NCBI RefSeq assembly: GCF_900996235.1 | Contig: NZ_CAAJGM010000044.1 | Span: 1-64,000 of the forward strand | Source of the DNA: Paraburkholderia sp. BCC1885 | GTDB lineage: Bacteria; Pseudomonadota; Gammaproteobacteria; Burkholderiales; Burkholderiaceae | Reading direction: 5' to 3' | Length of the DNA: 64,000 nucleotides | Part shown: positions 63,748 to 64,000 of the stretch, piece by piece | Layout: each line of letters starts with the position of its first letter | Numbering within the stretch: position 1 is the stretch's first letter | Position numbers and translations under genes: made by a program | The notes under the pieces: generated by a model | The model's input: the letters and a program-made list of their open reading frames with translations, nothing else | Told to the model about the DNA's origin: nothing | The model's database searches: none

Positions 63748-64000
63748 TCAGCTTTTACCCGGAGCAGGCAGATACTCATCGTCGACGCGTGTCTTGAGAT
63801 CGGCCCGCTTCTGTTGAAAACCTGCCTTGACCTGCTCATCCTGCATCATCTCGAGTTCCGCAAGATCCGGACGACAGGTCGGATCCCGGTAATAGTCCGT
63901 CATGTGCAAATAAACGTCCGGGGCAACGCGTACAAGCTTGGCGTCGAGAATGTCCTGGCGCGCCTGCTGCATGTGTTGCGCATAATAGGTCGTTGCGCTC
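63748..64000 (-). CDS. ABC transporter substrate-binding protein, C-terminus (partial)
   Basis: The minus-strand frame is open from the right edge (64000) to a TGA at 63748-63750 and codes for the last 83 residues (about SATTYYAQHMQQ to LPAPGKS). Content and position fit the C-terminal part of an NMT1/SsuA-type binding protein. The N-terminal part with signal peptide lies outside the window, so substrate cannot be guessed. Confidence 0.7.
   Translation of the reverse strand, partial: SATTYYAQHMQQARQDILDAKLVRVAPDVYLHMTDYYRDPTCRPDLAELEMMQDEQVKAGFQQKRADLKTRVDDEYLPAPGKS

Noticed and set aside
60718..64000. Second attachment site of an island
   Set aside because: No repeat of the tRNA 3' end was seen to the right within the window, so an island remains a hypothesis.

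Overview
The window is a GC-rich, densely packed bacterial chromosome segment that most likely comes from Paraburkholderia or Burkholderia (Betaproteobacteria, Burkholderiaceae). The evidence is the 16S rRNA 5' end at the left edge, the rpe-gph-(trpL)-trpEGDC order, the hemA-prfA-prmC-grxD-ubiX order, the phenylacetate gene set paaF / paaN-paaG-paaI-paaK as in B. cenocepacia, and several protein families typical of that group. No database was searched; the assignment rests on recognising sequence and gene order.

Layout. 1-548: 5' end of a 16S rRNA gene on the minus strand with its leader, boxA and a strong rrn promoter. 549-5992: phenylacetyl-CoA catabolism, paaF diverging from paaN-paaG-paaI-paaK around a TetR-type palindrome. 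6159-7760: mltA and apaG (minus). 7978-13755: rpe, gph and the tryptophan genes trpE, trpG, trpD and trpC, with a Trp-rich leader peptide and a terminator hairpin before trpE. 13792-20888: a CYTH-domain protein, ung, then azoR, an M61 peptidase, dsbC, a UbiH-type hydroxylase and a DUF2501 protein on the minus strand. 21237-28271: ychF, a GDPD-like lipoprotein with a decayed active site, and the glycerol-3-phosphate importer ugpB-ugpA-ugpE-ugpC, with a branched RNA structure between ugpB and ugpA. 28499-32591: a sugar-nucleotide epimerase-like SDR, ettA and an AsmA-like (DUF748-type) protein. 32688-35415: a small catabolic unit (cupin dioxygenase, MFS carrier, SDR) behind a 13-bp inverted repeat. 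35463-38740: HAD hydrolase, isochorismatase-like hydrolase, M24 peptidase and a small membrane protein (minus). 38933-45219: orphan response regulator, hemA, prfA, prmC, grxD, ubiX and a YgiD-type dioxygenase. 45453-53961: APC permease, cold-shock gene, YegD-type Hsp70, two MFS carriers, a nitroreductase and a TetR regulator. 54028-60517: DUF1415 protein, two methyltransferases, a small unknown protein, an MFS carrier and a BaiN/HI0933-type flavoprotein. 60646-60721: tRNA-Thr(TGT).

Right of the tRNA the base composition becomes visibly more AT-rich. A truncated DUF488 remnant is followed by a nitrate/sulfonate/taurine-type ABC importer (two permeases, ATPase and the C-terminus of the binding protein, which runs off the window). 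This looks like acquired DNA at a tRNA gene, although no second attachment site lies in the window.

Most of the window is ordinary core genome, and I see no unmistakably new multi-gene system. The best leads are regulatory or structural: the trp attenuator, the ugpB-ugpA branched RNA, an 11-bp tandem repeat array, a perfect 32-bp palindrome, the operator-controlled cupin/MFS/SDR unit, and the GDPD-like protein that keeps its fold motifs but has lost metal-site residues.
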